Shown piece by piece: positions 1 through 14,423 of a stretch of 64,000 nucleotides of DNA. The notes under the pieces were generated by a model. It was not told where the DNA came from, made no database searches, and saw only the letters and a program-made list of their open reading frames with translations. The stretch's first letter is position 1, and the number at the start of each line of letters is the position of its first letter. A program made the translations under genes and the position numbers. Source of the DNA: Zygaena filipendulae (lineage: Eukaryota; Arthropoda; Insecta; Lepidoptera; Zygaenidae); the NCBI GenBank assembly GCA_907165275.2, contig OU015666.1, forward strand, positions 1,952,001-2,016,000, in the 5' to 3' direction.

Positions 1-345
1 TAAGTTGGCCCATATTATAAATGGTTACAAAATTTTATCAAAACCCGTTCAGTAGTTTCGGAGTCCATCGCGGACAAACAACGTGACACGTGATTTATAT
101 ATATTAGACTAGCTGTCCCCCGCGATTTCATCCGCGGTAATTTCGGAGTTCCCGCGGAGGTTGCGGGAAAAAAGTACTCTATGTCCTTCAGTTTCCGAGG
201 GAATTCCGGGATAAAAACTATCCTAACTTTTAAGTTGACCCATATTATAAATGGTTTCAAAATTTTATCAAAATCCGTTCAGTAGTTTCGGAGTCCGTCG
301 CGGACAAACAACGTGACACGTGATTTATATGTGTTAAGATTGTTT
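1..345 (-). mobile_element. Two tandem Helitron-like copies (minus) at left edge
   Basis: AAGTTGGCCCATATTATAAA and CGGACAAACAACGTGACACG occur twice, ending at about 107 and 330. The 3' end of the second copy, TAGCTGTCCCCCGCGATTTC, begins at 112. The body is the subfamily with GTTCAGTAGTTTCGGAGTCC. Confidence 0.65.
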
Positions 346-375
346 CTTGTTTAGTTTTATTACATTCGTTCTTTA

Positions 376-545
376 CTAGCTGCCCCCCGCGGTTTCACCC
401 GCATTTTTATGAAGTTCCCGCGGGAATTCCGGGATAAAAAGTACCCTATGTATGCAAAATTTTATGATGATCGGTTGAGCCACTGAGGCGTGAAAACGTA
501 ACAAACAAAAACAAACTCCCTTTCGCATTCAAATGTTCGATGTAT
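376..545 (-). mobile_element. Helitron-like copy (minus)
   Basis: TAGCTGCCCCCCGCGGTTTC followed by GGAATTCCGGGATAAAAAGT and ATGATCGGTTGAGCC. It ends just before ORP9 exon 7. Confidence 0.65.
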
Positions 546-592
546 AGTTTTCCCGTTTAAGTTTGAGTTTGAGAAGTTATATTAAAACTTAC

Positions 593-679
593 TGGGCGCG
601 TCTATGGCTTCCAGAGGCGGCGCTTGCGGCGCCATCTCGCGGCACTCCGAGCCGAGCTCGACGCGCGATGCCTCCGCGT
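593..679 (-). CDS. ORP9: ORP9 coding exon 7 (linker)
   Basis: The exon opens after TTGTTCCAG and closes at a GTAAGT donor. The incoming phase 1 matches exon 6; 29 residues follow without a stop ([19 protein letters not shown], then [10 protein letters not shown]), leaving again in phase 1. It is GC-rich against AT-rich flanks. Residue similarity in this linker is weak, so the call rests on splice sites, phase and base composition. Confidence 0.72.
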
Positions 680-3600
680 CTGGAACAACACCATTCCATT
701 CAAACTCAACAATTTAAATATACTTTACTGCCCTAAAAGAGAGAGGGTTCGATTCCGATGAGGGTGGAGTTATTGTGATGAACACAGGGTTCCACTTTCC
801 GGTTTGGGCATGTTTATACATCTATACTATAATATATTATAATATGTGGTTTGTACCACGTTTGCTTGGTTTCCACAAGCTTATAGCTTAGTGTGGGATT
901 AACTAGATCTGTGTTGTGAAGTGTTATTATTGTTAATATCTGGGTCACCGAGCTTCGCTCGTTGTGTATAGCGCCATCTGTTGTTAAGTAGAAAAACAAA
1001 CACTCATTTTTCATTGCCTGAAACACGTCGTTTTACGACGTTTTCTAAAAATGAAACCTAGCTAGATCGATTAATCGCCCCCGAAACCCCCTGCATACTA
1101 AATTTCATGAAAATCGTTGGAGCCGTTTGCGAGATTAAAGTCCGTACTCCAAAAGGTTACTCAAGTCATGAATCTACATAGTTTTAAAACTAATTTCAAG
1201 TAAAGCTTTAATTTTAGAACCTTACTTGAAACACAATTCATCAATCAACAATCAGCTGAGTTATTTCCTTATTCTAGAATGACGCTTGAGTACTAATCTT
1301 TACTCAAGCAAAAATTTGATCTTTGTTTACGTCTGTCATGTCAAGACCACTCAACCAATCAGAGTTCAATATCTCTACTCAAGACTCGTTTCAAGTGATA
1401 AGGACCAATCAGAGTTCAGAATTTCTACTAAAGACTAATTTCAAGTGATTAGGACTTAAAACGCATTCTATAATAAGATGTGCGCTTGAGTTATGGTTTG
1501 AGCTTAAATCTAATCTTAAGTGAAACGTGATCTGAGTCACCTTCTGGAATACGGACCTCAGATTCAGATACAAGAATTGCTCGTTTAAAGATAGTAGATT
1601 AGATATAATTTCGCTTACTCACTCCACTCTCCACCAATTTTCATTTCAGATAGCGACTTTGCATAGTATGTAAAGGTGAAATTACAATTTATAAGTTTTC
1701 AATGTATATTTTCGATTTCGATGTTTTTGAAGTTTTACTTCTCACGGCACATTTTTGTAGAAAACGCAAGTGAGGAATACCATTCTGCGTGTCAAGTAAT
1801 TTTTTTCAATTTACAAGCGACATCTAGTTGAAAACACGATAAACATTTTCCTACCCAAAAGAGCGACACCTAGTTTACTAGGTCGCTCTTGTTAAAATAG
1901 GATCAAGGTCAAATAAAAAAAAAAAGTGCGTTGAATTGAGAACCTCCTCCTTTTTGGGAAGTCGGTTAAAAGGGGGGGTTACACTCTCACCTTGTTTGAT
2001 ATGTGTTTGTGAAGAAGTCGGCCCTTGATATATGCCGTTAACTGGATTAACAGTATTCTGCAACAAAATAAATTGATATATTTTATTACAAAGTTAGCAT
2101 TCTTTGATACTCGTTTACAGTCTACAAATGTTTCGTCCATTACATAGATTAAACTATCAAAAACAATCTTAGGGACAATGGGGATGTGGACTACTTTTGA
2201 AAATCAAAATTCTAATTAGTCCGTCAGTTAGAAAATAAAAAAACACGTAGACACGTATTTTTTGCTTTTTCAAATAAATTAAAATATACACAGATAAAGC
2301 GCATTAAAGTTTAGGCTGAGGGGGTCGTGACGTCACTAACCTCTAAAACCGCCATATAAACTGTCAGAATAGTGACGTCACGCGAAATTTCAACTCAATG
2401 TATCGACGTTATTTTTTGATTACGTAAAAAAAGAAAAAATACGTGTCCCGTATTTTTTTATAATCTACAAGACGGACTAAAAAAAAGTTAGTCAACATGC
2501 CCATTCTGGTTTGGGGGAAGACCTATGTCCGGGAGTGGACGTCTTTCGTCTGATAGGATGATGATGATGATGATGATCCTAAACAATACGAGGCGGGAGT
2601 TAGTTTTGCGGAACAAGAATTGACCCTCCATTGTTTCTCTACAAGACATCCCGTAGAGAAAGCTTTCATCCATCCATTCAGTCCCAATTTATCCGTCAAA
2701 CACAATAATTATGTCAAAGTAGTTTCTTAGTTGTTACCGACTTTACATATCGACTTTTCCTGCCTGGGGTCAGAAATATCGAGATCGAGCAACGAGAATC
2801 GGGTGCAAGTATACTCGTATAGTGTAAAGCTTATGGTGTTAGGGAAAACCGTGCATCTCACCTTAGCTATTTGTAGTAGAACTATGGAATGTTTTATGTT
2901 GTCCAACATTGCCTGCGAACAGAAAAACAAAAATGTGTTTAAAATTGATTATCGAGTAAATACTAGACTACCTAGAGGAAACACTCGAACGGCAATCCAG
3001 CACAGATCCTTTCACACTTTTCCCTTTAAGGGTTGAATTTCTAAAAAAACCCGTGAGTCTAGCTCTGTCTGCAGTTTTGCACCAACTAAGACGTAGTTGT
3101 GAAAGGAAAAAAAACAGTGAATCTGGTTTTTGAAAATTCAGTGCATGAATGAATTGAATGACATAAGAAGATTAAAAAAAAAATACATACATTGGTATGG
3201 TCCAATATAACTTGGCCCTTGGATTTATCGTGCGGGTCCGGCAGCTGTGACACTCGGACGTTCAGTTTCTGCAACAAATATATTTTGTAGCGTGAAAATT
3301 GTACCATAATTGGACATAGATAAGCAATAGTGTGTTAACCCACACTGGAGAAATTTTGAGTAAATTAAAGTTTTAAAATTATAGCGTCATTTTGTTTCAA
3401 CATTTTTATGTTCAATATTTAGCTACATATTTAAACAATGTAATAAGGTAAACACATAATTAAAAAACGTTTTCTAACTCTCAATAAATCGTTTTGAATC
3501 AATTACTTTGTTTTGTGGGTTGACATGTTATTGCTTATCTGCGTCCAATTATGTAAAATATTATATAGCTCAGTCTAAATTAGAGGAACAAACTACAACG

Positions 3601-6600
3601 GTCAAATACTTTGATTTACTAATTAGGTAGGGAGTATGTGGTTTCTTTGAAAATCAACGAGCTCGCTACCGGCTAAGATTATTTTTTAAAGCCCCGAGAT
3701 TCTTTTAGTTGCTGTAGTTTCGGATTTGGTCATCCACACTCACTTGAACTAATCACCCCGAATATAATGTGTGTATGAGTTCAAATAAAAAATAATAATA
3801 ACAAAAATCACACACTGTATTATAACACTTGGATGGACTTGATGTATGTGTGTGCACGTTCACAAATTCAACGCTACATTTTCGAAACTTTCATCCTCAC
3901 AAGAGAGAAAAAGTTTCAAAAAATTTGCGTTTCATGATTGTTTATTAGTTTTAAGCATAATATTCTCATTGTTTGTCCATTTCTATTAATTTTACAGTAC
4001 AGTGTTACTGTAACGCTGTGAAATGTTTGTTTTATGAACAAGCTAGCTATCCCCCGCGGTTTCACCCGCGATAATTTAAGAGTTTCCGAGGGAATTTCGG
4101 GATAAAAAGTATCCTATGTCACTCAGGACTACCGTAGCTTGAAGTGAAGTGAAAGAATTTTCAAAATCGGTTCAGTAGATCCAGAGATTACCCCCTACAA
4201 CGTCACAAACTCACAAACTTTAGCTCTTTATAATATTTATTTATTTTCTTTATTCATTTAAACACATCATGCATTCATTTATGCACATCATGGTACAAAG
4301 GCGGACTTATAATATGCCACAGTGGTATTCTCTGCCAGTCAATCTTCAGGTTGTAGAGAGAGCTCACTTGGTGGTGCATTTACGAATTACGATATATACT
4401 TAGATAAAAACTCACATAGATACATACATACAAGATTTGCATACGATTTCTCGATGGTGTCACCAAAATCACATGTATCTCAGTACTGACAAGTGTTTCG
4501 TAATTACTTTTACAAACAAACGGATAAAAACAACGCATCAGTATAGTCTGGATGGACAGCAGCTGCAGAGGAGGCAGGTTGCTAAAGACCTGGGTATAAT
4601 ATTTGACGAAAGGCTATCTTTCCGAGACCACTATTACCATATAACCAACAAAGCTTTTCGTCTTCTGGGTTTTCTAATTAGATCTTCCGCCAGTTTTAAG
4701 AGACATCAAAGCTTGGTCACTATATTTAATGCTATGGTGAGAAGCGTCCTGGAATATGGCTCTGTTATATGGTCCCCATGTTACAGGGTACACTCGGACA
4801 CGATTGAAAGAGTGCAAAGAAAATTTCTCAAATTTCTCAGCTACAGATATGGTATGGGACGCAAATTAGTTAATTATAGGGATAGACTGCACAAATTTAA
4901 AATTACACCACTATACATAAGACGAAAACAATTTGATCTACTTTTTCTTCATAAGTTAATACATTCTAGTTTTTATTCCCCTTCCTTACTTCGCAGTCTC
5001 AACTTCAATACCAGGTACACTAGCAGAAAACCCCTCCCCTTTAAACTTGATGTCTACAAAAACAACACATCTTACTACAATCCCATTGTCCGAATGTGCC
5101 GTTTGTACAACGATATGTCTAATGATGTTGTTTTAAAGCAACCATAAAAAAATGCATGATCCCGGTTCGTTCCTCTCTGCTCTGATCGTTTCCTTCTTCT
5201 CTATTTTTTATTTTTTTATGATTTTATTTTAACAGTACTAACATAACTTTAAGTTTTATTTTAACGACCTAACAGCTTTTTATTTTTATTTAATAACTGC
5301 GTTTACCATGCTGTGCCCACATGTCTGTGGTAACAGTCTAGCTCCACAACTTTATATTATAATTTTAGTCAATATTTCGATTGTTACCTGTTTTGTGAGC
5401 CCAATAAATAAATAAATAAATACATACGCACATACATACAAACATACATACACACATAAACACACACATACATAATTACACACATATCTACATACATACA
5501 CATCATACACAATAGTAGAAACACATCGAGCACAAATAAACATATAATATAATACTTACACAATAACATAAATAAAAAAATTAAATAGTAAAATAGGAAA
5601 CAAACTATTGCTTGCTGAGGAGATGCAGATACACTTTAAATTTAAAACTATATTTAGTTTGAGCCAGACGAATATCAGTGGGTAGCGAGTAATATTATAT
5701 GTAGTATAGATAAATAAACAAGTAAACAAACACGCACGGCGAGCAGCTCTATCATGATCTGCAGATAGGCGTCCGCTTCGGCGACGCGCCGCTCGAGGTC
5801 GCCGTGGCGGTGCGCAGGCGCGGGCAACGCGCGCGACCAGCGCTCGCGGCGCCCGTGCCGCGCGATCGTGTCCTCGAGCGAGCGCACCCAGCGCTCGCGC
5901 TCTGAGCCGTCGCGCGCCTGCGCCGGCCGCCGGGCCACGGGTGACACAGGGAAAATTATAATACACCTTATTATATGTCTAGCTGTTGCGCTCAGGTTTC
6001 GCTCGCGTTAATTTACGAGTTTCCGAGGAAATCCTTACTAATATTATAAATGCGAAAGTTTGTATGTATGGATGGATGTTTGTTACTCTTTCACGCAAAA
6101 ACTACTGGATGGATTTAAATGAAACTTTACAATAATATAGCTTATACATCAGATTAACACATAGGGTGCTTTTTATCCCGGAATTCCAGCGGGAACTATG
6201 AAATTAACGCGGGTGCAACCACGGGGCACAACTAGTTATGGAATAAAAGTACCTGTAGGCCTGTACCACAGACGACGTGTATACAAAATTTCATGGGGAT
6301 CGGTCGAGCCGTTAAGACGTCAGTTAGATACGCAAGATTTAGCAATCTAGCTGTTCTCTGCGGTTTCACCCGCACCCACTTTAATTCCGTTCTTAGATGA
6401 CACCGCTAGATTTTAGCTTCATAGATCAGATAAATGGGCCATTGTGGACGGGGCGAGCACACCACGATTGCAAACTAAGTATGATTAAATGCCCATCTAC
6501 ACCTCCAAAACTTTCTTTCGCCGGCAAACTCAAATATATTTTCCACATTATTCACAAAAGTGTCAGTTTTCGGAAACGGCAACTAAGCAAACAAAGCTGT

Positions 6601-9600
6601 GTGGGGGGCCCTCGGTCCCGGTATATCTTCATTACGGCTGATCATAATGAAAGGCTGGTCCACCGACAGGGCTACAATAAAGTTGCGTTACAAATTGGTT
6701 ACACTCTAATTGGCTACTTGACAAAAAATTTTTTTTTACTCCGTTGTGTAGATTAGTAAAAAATATTGGACACGTATTTTTTTCTTTTTTTACGCAATCA
6801 AAAAATAACAGATACATTGAGTTGAAATTTCGCGTGACGTCACAATTCGGTGCGGTTTGTATGGCGCTTATAATGAATATTGACGTCACGAGCCCCCTCA
6901 CCCTAAACTTTAATGCCCTTTATCTATGTTCATTTTCATTAAATTGAAAAAGCAAAAAATACGTGTCTATTATTGTTTTATTTTCTAACTGACGGACTAA
7001 TTAGAATTTTGATTTTCATACCTTGGAGAATACCCAATTGGCTAGTTTCCTGGGTAAAAAAATCGAAATTCTATTTAGTCCGTCAGTTAGATAAAAAAAA
7101 AATAAAAGACACGTATTTTTTGCTTTTTTAAAATAATGAAAATATGCATAGATAAAGCGCATTAAAGTTTAGGGTTGGGGACTCGTGATGTCACAGCTCA
7201 CTATAACGTGCGAACAAACTGTAGCGAGGCGTGACGTCATGTGAAATTTCGACTTGATATATCTCCGTTATTTTTTGGTTACATAAAAAATAAAAAAATA
7301 CGTTTCCAATATTTTTTAATAATCTACAAAACGGACTAAAAAAAAAAATTTAGGAAACTAGCCTATTCTAAATTTTACTATACATAGTGATGTACCTGTC
7401 GTACGTTACGGTACCTATTGGTAACTAATTGTAAGTATATATAGGGTACAGGTAATACCTGAAAATGGAACGTTTTGTGGTCGACAGTGATGGTGAAGGT
7501 GGAGTCGTCTTCGTCGTCTATGCCGATGACGGCCGCGCGCAGTCGCACGCAGCCCCGTCTCACACCACGAGTCATCTTCTCTTTGGACTGGAATGGAGGG
7601 TACACGAAAACTTAAAATGGACGAAATGAAATTATCTTTATTCGTTGCGACAACGGTAAATAAACTTCCTAAGTAAATACGCAATAACAAAAAGTTGTAA
7701 GAACACCGTGTCGCAACAAAATGGCAACCAACTCGGCATACGCCGGAAACTTCACTTAGGTACTTACCCTTACAATAATAATAAAAATGCAAATGTAGCT
7801 CAACCGATCGTCATGAAATTATGCATACACATAGTCAGGGCTACAGAGTACAGATACAGATAATATAATACTGAAGGACAGCGAGAGCTTCTGATAGAGA
7901 ACTCTTTATTGTACAACAAAAAAAAAATTGTACTAATCGCCCCGAGATTACACCCGTGAATTACTCTCTCTACCTCCCTACCTTCCCTCGGGAACTCTTA
8001 AAACGTATCCTTTGACACTTTGGGATAATGTAGCTTCCTATCATTGAAAGAATTTTAGAATCGGTTCAGTTGCTCCAGAGATTTCCCCTCACACCCAAAC
8101 ATACTAACTTTACCTCTTCACTACATCGTATAAAACAAAGTCGCTTCCCGCAGCGGATTTTGATGCGGTTTTTTTGAATAAATAGAGTGATTCAACAGGA
8201 AGGTTTATACGTAGATATAGTTCCTGGAATTCCAGCGGGAACTCCGAAATTGCCGCGGGTGAGACCTCGGGAGATAGCTAGTTTTAATGTAAGTGTAGAA
8301 AATAATAATAAGGGTCAGACGCACAAGGCGACAAATGACGACACGCATTGTTCAGAGGTTCCTGTCTCTGCGACCTCAGCAACCTTTAGCTTGAGCCCGG
8401 CTCCGATGTCAGTGGCACACTACATTTAGGTTTTTTATAACATTTGTTATTTTTAGTAGTACTACAAATTATATAATAGCTGTTCCTCGCGGTTTTGCCC
8501 ACGTTAATAAACCCTACTTTACTTCCTATTCCGGAGTTTTATCTATCATTGTGCCAAATTCTATAATTTTAGTATAAAAATATTGTAAAAAATTCAATGT
8601 TTTAATGTTAATAAATTTGGGCGTCCAGGCAAAAAGGCTATAGAGTTAAGACTAGATTCGGTATCCAGAACAGTCAATTGATAGTATTTAAGGATTAAAA
8701 AATATTTAAAAAACTGGCACATCTCGTATTTTTTTTATCAGACATTTTGAAGTAGCAGTTCTGAAAAAGCTTGATTTGAGAAAAAGCATTTTCAAAGTTT
8801 GAGTTAAAAAAAAACAGACTTCCACTTGCTTGTTACATAGATTTTTAATTTATTATTATAGATTGAGATGTATGAAATTGTACGTAATTGAGTATTTATT
8901 CAATTAAAATCGGAAAGCAATTTTACACCTAACTTTACAAAACTTCTTATAGCTCGGAAACTTCCTCCAAACCAGAAAACTTGTATTTTGAGAGGTGGTG
9001 CCTTCTTAACAAACAGTTAGGTACTTCCATTCTGAAAAGTACCTAAACTCATTGTGTTTCATTTTTCCTAAATGTTTCTTTCTCATATTTCACGTGACGC
9101 GTAAGCTGAATACAAACAGACGGACAAAAGCACGGAGACCGCGTGAGATTGTTAGTAGAACGATTGACATTAGAAGAACGGCACGTTAACAATTTTAACA
9201 TTTCAAATTTTCGGTAGAAAACAAAATAGTTTTGACGAAAATGTTTTGAAGTATTAATTATAAAATTATAGGTCAGACAGTCCAGTCGCTGGTTAAGTTC
9301 ATTTAAGAGCTTTGAATAGGTTAGATCGGTGGCTCTTTGATCTGAAATCTAAACGAGAATGTTTTAATAATAAATAGGTACCTATACTTCGAGTCTTTTG
9401 ATGCAAAGTTTCGTTATTAGGTTATTTAGTGACTATGAGATCACTTCTAGCACTATAGGTATATTTACATAAATTTAATGCGGGCTATTATGCGAACATG
9501 AAAATACCTACTTCCCTTTTAATATATCAATGACTTCCCGACTAATATTATAAATGAGAAAGTTTTTAGTATAATGTATATTGAAATTTACTGAATATTA

Positions 9601-12600
9601 TCTTTAAACGCAGGTATAATAATCTGATTAAATTTTGGAAATCGTTGCCTGGCAACGGGTGAGTCAAGGCCACTCGTCGCTTTTTGGTTCAGAAATCGTG
9701 CGTTTAACGAGAAACAAATACACATTGTGATATCTTATCATCCTCCCCCCCCCCCCCCTTGTGATATTTCGTGATTTTTCCGAACACCTCCCCCCTTATC
9801 TAGACTCACGTGATTGATGGACGCCCTCTAGGGTACTTTTTATCCCGAAATTATAGCAGGAGCTCAGAAATTAACGCAGGTGAAACTGCGGGGAACAGTT
9901 AGTATGAAATATTTACAAAAATATTTTATATAAATCTATACTAATATTATAAAGAGGAAATATTTGTTTGTTTGTTTTTTGTAACGATTTAATTCGAAAA
10001 CTACTGGACCGATTTAAAAGATTCTTTCACCATTAGAAAGCTACATTATCCCTGAGTAACATAGGCTATATTGTAATCCGGAATTCCCGCGGCAACTCCG
10101 AAATTATCGCGGGTGAAACCGCGCTGGACAGCTAGTATTTAATATACAGCGTGTATTTTTAACCGATCGTGGGTGAGTAAGTATTAGAGGTAAGTATTTT
10201 AATTACGTAGGTACCTGAAATCGATTTTCATGATGTATTTCGGAGATTACATTGAATTATAACAGAAATACCTATCTCAAATTTAATTAATGTTTGGTAG
10301 TAAATTGTTTGTTCTATTTTTGTAACAGACAGTGAATACATTGTAAAATAGGATAATGCTTTAGCCTTTTAAGGCTTTCATGGAATAGTACGAATAAAAA
10401 GATAAGATGAAAAACAAAAATACCTATCAAAAATTTTTCTTAAACCGCACATTTCGTTTCCGCTCTAATTTTAACCACGTACCTATTTCGCTTTAATTAA
10501 AATAATTTAGCTTTTCCAACGGCTTAATTAATAAAAATTAATCGCTTCGCGATGGTGAATTTTCTAAAGTAGCAAAGGTTTACGATAAATTTCTCGCCCG
10601 TCCTACTAATATTTATGGGCTGTTTATTTAGGTATATTTTTATATTTTGTCGTCTCTAGTTTTTTTTGTAGTAATTTTTTTTATCCATTGGTGAAACAGA
10701 CGTGTCCATATAATCTCTACCGATGGAAAGCAACGTATGGACTAAGGTAACGTGTTACCGCCTTCCAATTAACCTGCCGCACTCAGAGACGTTCCAATGT
10801 TAATTGGCATTTAACTAATTAAGGTAAATTTAGTTGAATGTAAATTTACATTAATTTAATGAACGTCTCTGATTGCGGCAATTTTGTTTTAAAATTTTTT
10901 ACTGAAAATTAAGTAATCATTGAAATGACTCAGAGTGCGGCCGTAAGTTTCGCAGGAAAAATAGGCTCTGTTAGATAAAGCTGTTCATTGCCACGTTCCC
11001 ACTTCGTAAATATTATACAATAAAATTCTATAATCAACCTGTAGGTATTACAAAACAAACATAAGTGTACGTTTATTAAGTAAATGTTTATTCATTTATG
11101 CAAGTTTTGAAATACAACTACCGCAAACAGTCAATCTATATACTGTACATTTATTAAGGCCCCTTACATTGGTGAAACTAGGGCCACTATTATGAAAAAT
11201 AATCTAAGATATTCCATTTAAAAATAAATCGATATTACTTAGATTACTTTAGTAAAATATAATATTAAGCACAATTTTTTATGACGTTGTAATATAGGCC
11301 TACGATGTAATTGATACTATGATATAGACGTGATATGAAAATCTAAATTCTATTCAATAAAAAATTATGTACACGCATTATTGAACGAAAAAATATAAAG
11401 CGCATTAAACCATAACATCACAAACGTATAAAGTATTCCCGTGCCGGTCCGTGACGTCACGTTATTTTTAGACTAGGTACTTACAAAAAAAACAAAAAAA
11501 AAACGAATCGTGTCGAATATTTCATATTATTCTCCAATCAATCAATCAAGCAAATAGTCTTTTCACTTCTCATGCTCGGAAAGTGCTTGTTTGTGCACGA
11601 TATAGGCTGCACAAAATCGACTTTTGTGCACAAGTGCACTAACGTATCTACTCATAAATGTATCTATGTGAGCCATACAGCCAAACACAATAAGAAATTC
11701 AAAGATAGAATTTTTTATTTTATGGCGAAGACCTATGGGCCGATGTTACCATACATGGATCAAAAATATATATCTGTGTTTTGTATATAAAGCCCAGCTC
11801 TATGGACGAGGATTATATGAAGTTTTTCTGCAAGGTTGAGAGTTTCGTACTCAATTTGAATGGGATTATTATGATCTTGGGTGACTTAAATTTAAGAAGT
11901 GCATCTAGAAATATAAATAACTATTTTCATTATTTCGTAACTTTTTGTAATCTGGCTGAGATGAATGAAGTGATGAATATGCGTGGGAGTAAGTTAGATG
12001 TTGTGTTAGCAAGAGAGGGCACGGGAGTGACCTGCGAATATGTGGAGGGCATGGAGTTGGTTCCAATTGACCTATATCACCCGCCTCTCGATATCTCGGT
12101 ACCAATTAAAGCAACCAAATGCAATGAGAGGCTAGATCCTAGTAACATCGATCGAAGTAGAGACTGGAACTTTAACAAAGGAGATTACGCACTTCTACGC
12201 GATCTAATTTGTACAGCCCCATGGCATAATGTTCTCTGTTGTAATGACGCATTTTACGAACAAATTTTACGAAATTTTACGAAATTTTATACGATTTGTT
12301 CGATCATTGTTTTCCCAAGAAAAACAGATTCGTGTGCGGTAGTAGGCGGTACCCGATCTGGTTCACTAAAGATATTATCCACGATATTCGGCGTAAACAC
12401 AAACTTCATAATAAATGGAAACATTCGCGTTGTAAACTCATATTCGCAGAGTTTAGTACCTTGCGATCTGATTTAAAACGGAGAACTAAACAGGCCTACA
12501 AATCTCACTGTCAAATCATTGAAAATAGTATCGAAAATTGCCCCCAACAATTCTGGCGGCATATATCTAGTTTGCGATCAAAGGGGGGTTTTGAGCCCAA

Positions 12601-14387
12601 AGTTACTTATAACGACCAAGCTTACACAGGCATAAAAGCTGCTGAAGCATTTGCTCAGTATCTTTCTAGCGTATTTTTGCCCGAGATACCAACTTTGCAT
12701 ACCGGTAATTATTCCTCAAATAGCGAAGGAGGTAATGTTCCTCTTCCTTGTCTGACACCTCAAGACGTAAAACAGGGTATCGCTAAACTTAGACCTTGTG
12801 GTGCGGTTGGTCCTGACAACGTGCCTGCCTACATAATTAAAGGATGCGTTGATATCTTATCAATACCCATTTGTCACGTTCTTAATTTAGCTCTGCGATC
12901 AGGATCGTATCCTAATCAATGGAAACTTTCGCGAGTGACCCCCATACCCAAAACAAGTGACAAGTCATCTGTCGAGGGGCATAGACCTATCGCTATCCTT
13001 TCTACCCTTGCAAAAGTGTTTGAACATATCTTACATAAGTTCATTTATAAACACATTGGTGTATACTTGTCGGATGCCCAACACGGCTTTAGATCTGGCC
13101 GCTCCGTCAACTCCAATCTAATGATTCACGTCGACTACATAGCTCATGGCTTAGATAACGGTAAGCAAGTCGACGTTCTTTATTTTGATTTCCGCAAAGC
13201 ATTTGACAGGGTCGACAATGACATATTATTGGTTAAGTTGGGCGATATTGGTTTCTCCTCCGGTCTACTCAATTTCTTTGCTGATTACCTACGTGATCGC
13301 AAACAGTTTGTTAGGTATGGGTGCTTTGAGTCTCAGACTTACAGCACTAACTCGGGCGTTAGCCAGGGGTCGATTTTGGGTCCTCTACTGTTTTTAATTA
13401 TGATTAATGACCTTGCAGATAGAGTGAGGTATTCAAAGTGCTTGTTATATGCCGACGATCTCAAACTAACGTTGAAAATAAACTCTAGCGAGGACTGCAA
13501 ACTTCTACAAAGAGACATTGAAGCACTTCACCAATGGAGCGAGACAAACAGGCTATTTTTTAACACCAACAAGTGCTACGCCATGACCTATGGTCGGGGA
13601 GTGCGGCAATTTCCTTTCAAATACACCATGGATGGCGAAGAAATTACTCGAGTTACAGAAATAAAGGACTTAGGAGTGACGTTTGACCGTGGCCTGACAT
13701 TTCGAGAACACGTTGCTACTCTTTCTAAAGAATCTTTTAGACGCCTGGGTTTCGTATTGCGTAATGCACGGGATTTTCAGAGCCCACTAATCATCAGACT
13801 CCTGTACACCTCGTTGGTTCGGAGCAAATTGGAGACCAGTGCCTGTGTTTGGAATCCCACTACAGCTTCCTTGATCTTGAGTCTTGAAAAGGTACAAAAA
13901 ACTTTTCTGAGATTTTTGTTTAAGAGGACTCACCTTTACTTTCCTTATATGTACCCTACCAACTACCTCTTAGGAATGCTAGGTTTCAATTCGTTGGAGG
14001 TCCGAAGAGGTCTCGATCAACTTACATTTGCCTGTAAGATGCTTCGCGGGGTTATCGACTGTCCCGAACTCCATGACCTCTTCTGTCGACTCAATGTACC
14101 TATAAAACATCTCGGTAACCGAAAGTGCCGTAGGGCCGAATTGTTTGCACGACCTCTATGCCGAACGGTATCCAGAGCTGGTTCCCCAGTGTATCGCACC
14201 CTGGATGCCCTAAATGCCCTTCTCATTGCTGACCCTGAGTGTGATCTGTTTGTGGATGCATGGCATGAGATAATGACGGCATGCTTGAGGTTTTGTGAGA
14301 TTAAGTATGCGAGAGTGTCTTCCATTATAAGTTAACCGTTCTATGTTAATTGTTGTAATTGGTTTTTTTTACCGTTATAATTAACTA

Positions 14388-14423
<36 letters not shown>

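Noticed and set aside
5556..5966. A 136-codon Arg/Ala-rich frame overlapping ORP9 exon 3
   Set aside because: It is an alternative frame through the GC-rich exon; the in-frame exon has family motifs and matching splice phases.
7415..7792. A 125-codon frame covering ORP9 exon 2 in another frame
   Set aside because: The exon's true frame carries the PH-domain motif; this one is out of frame and His/Arg-rich by chance.
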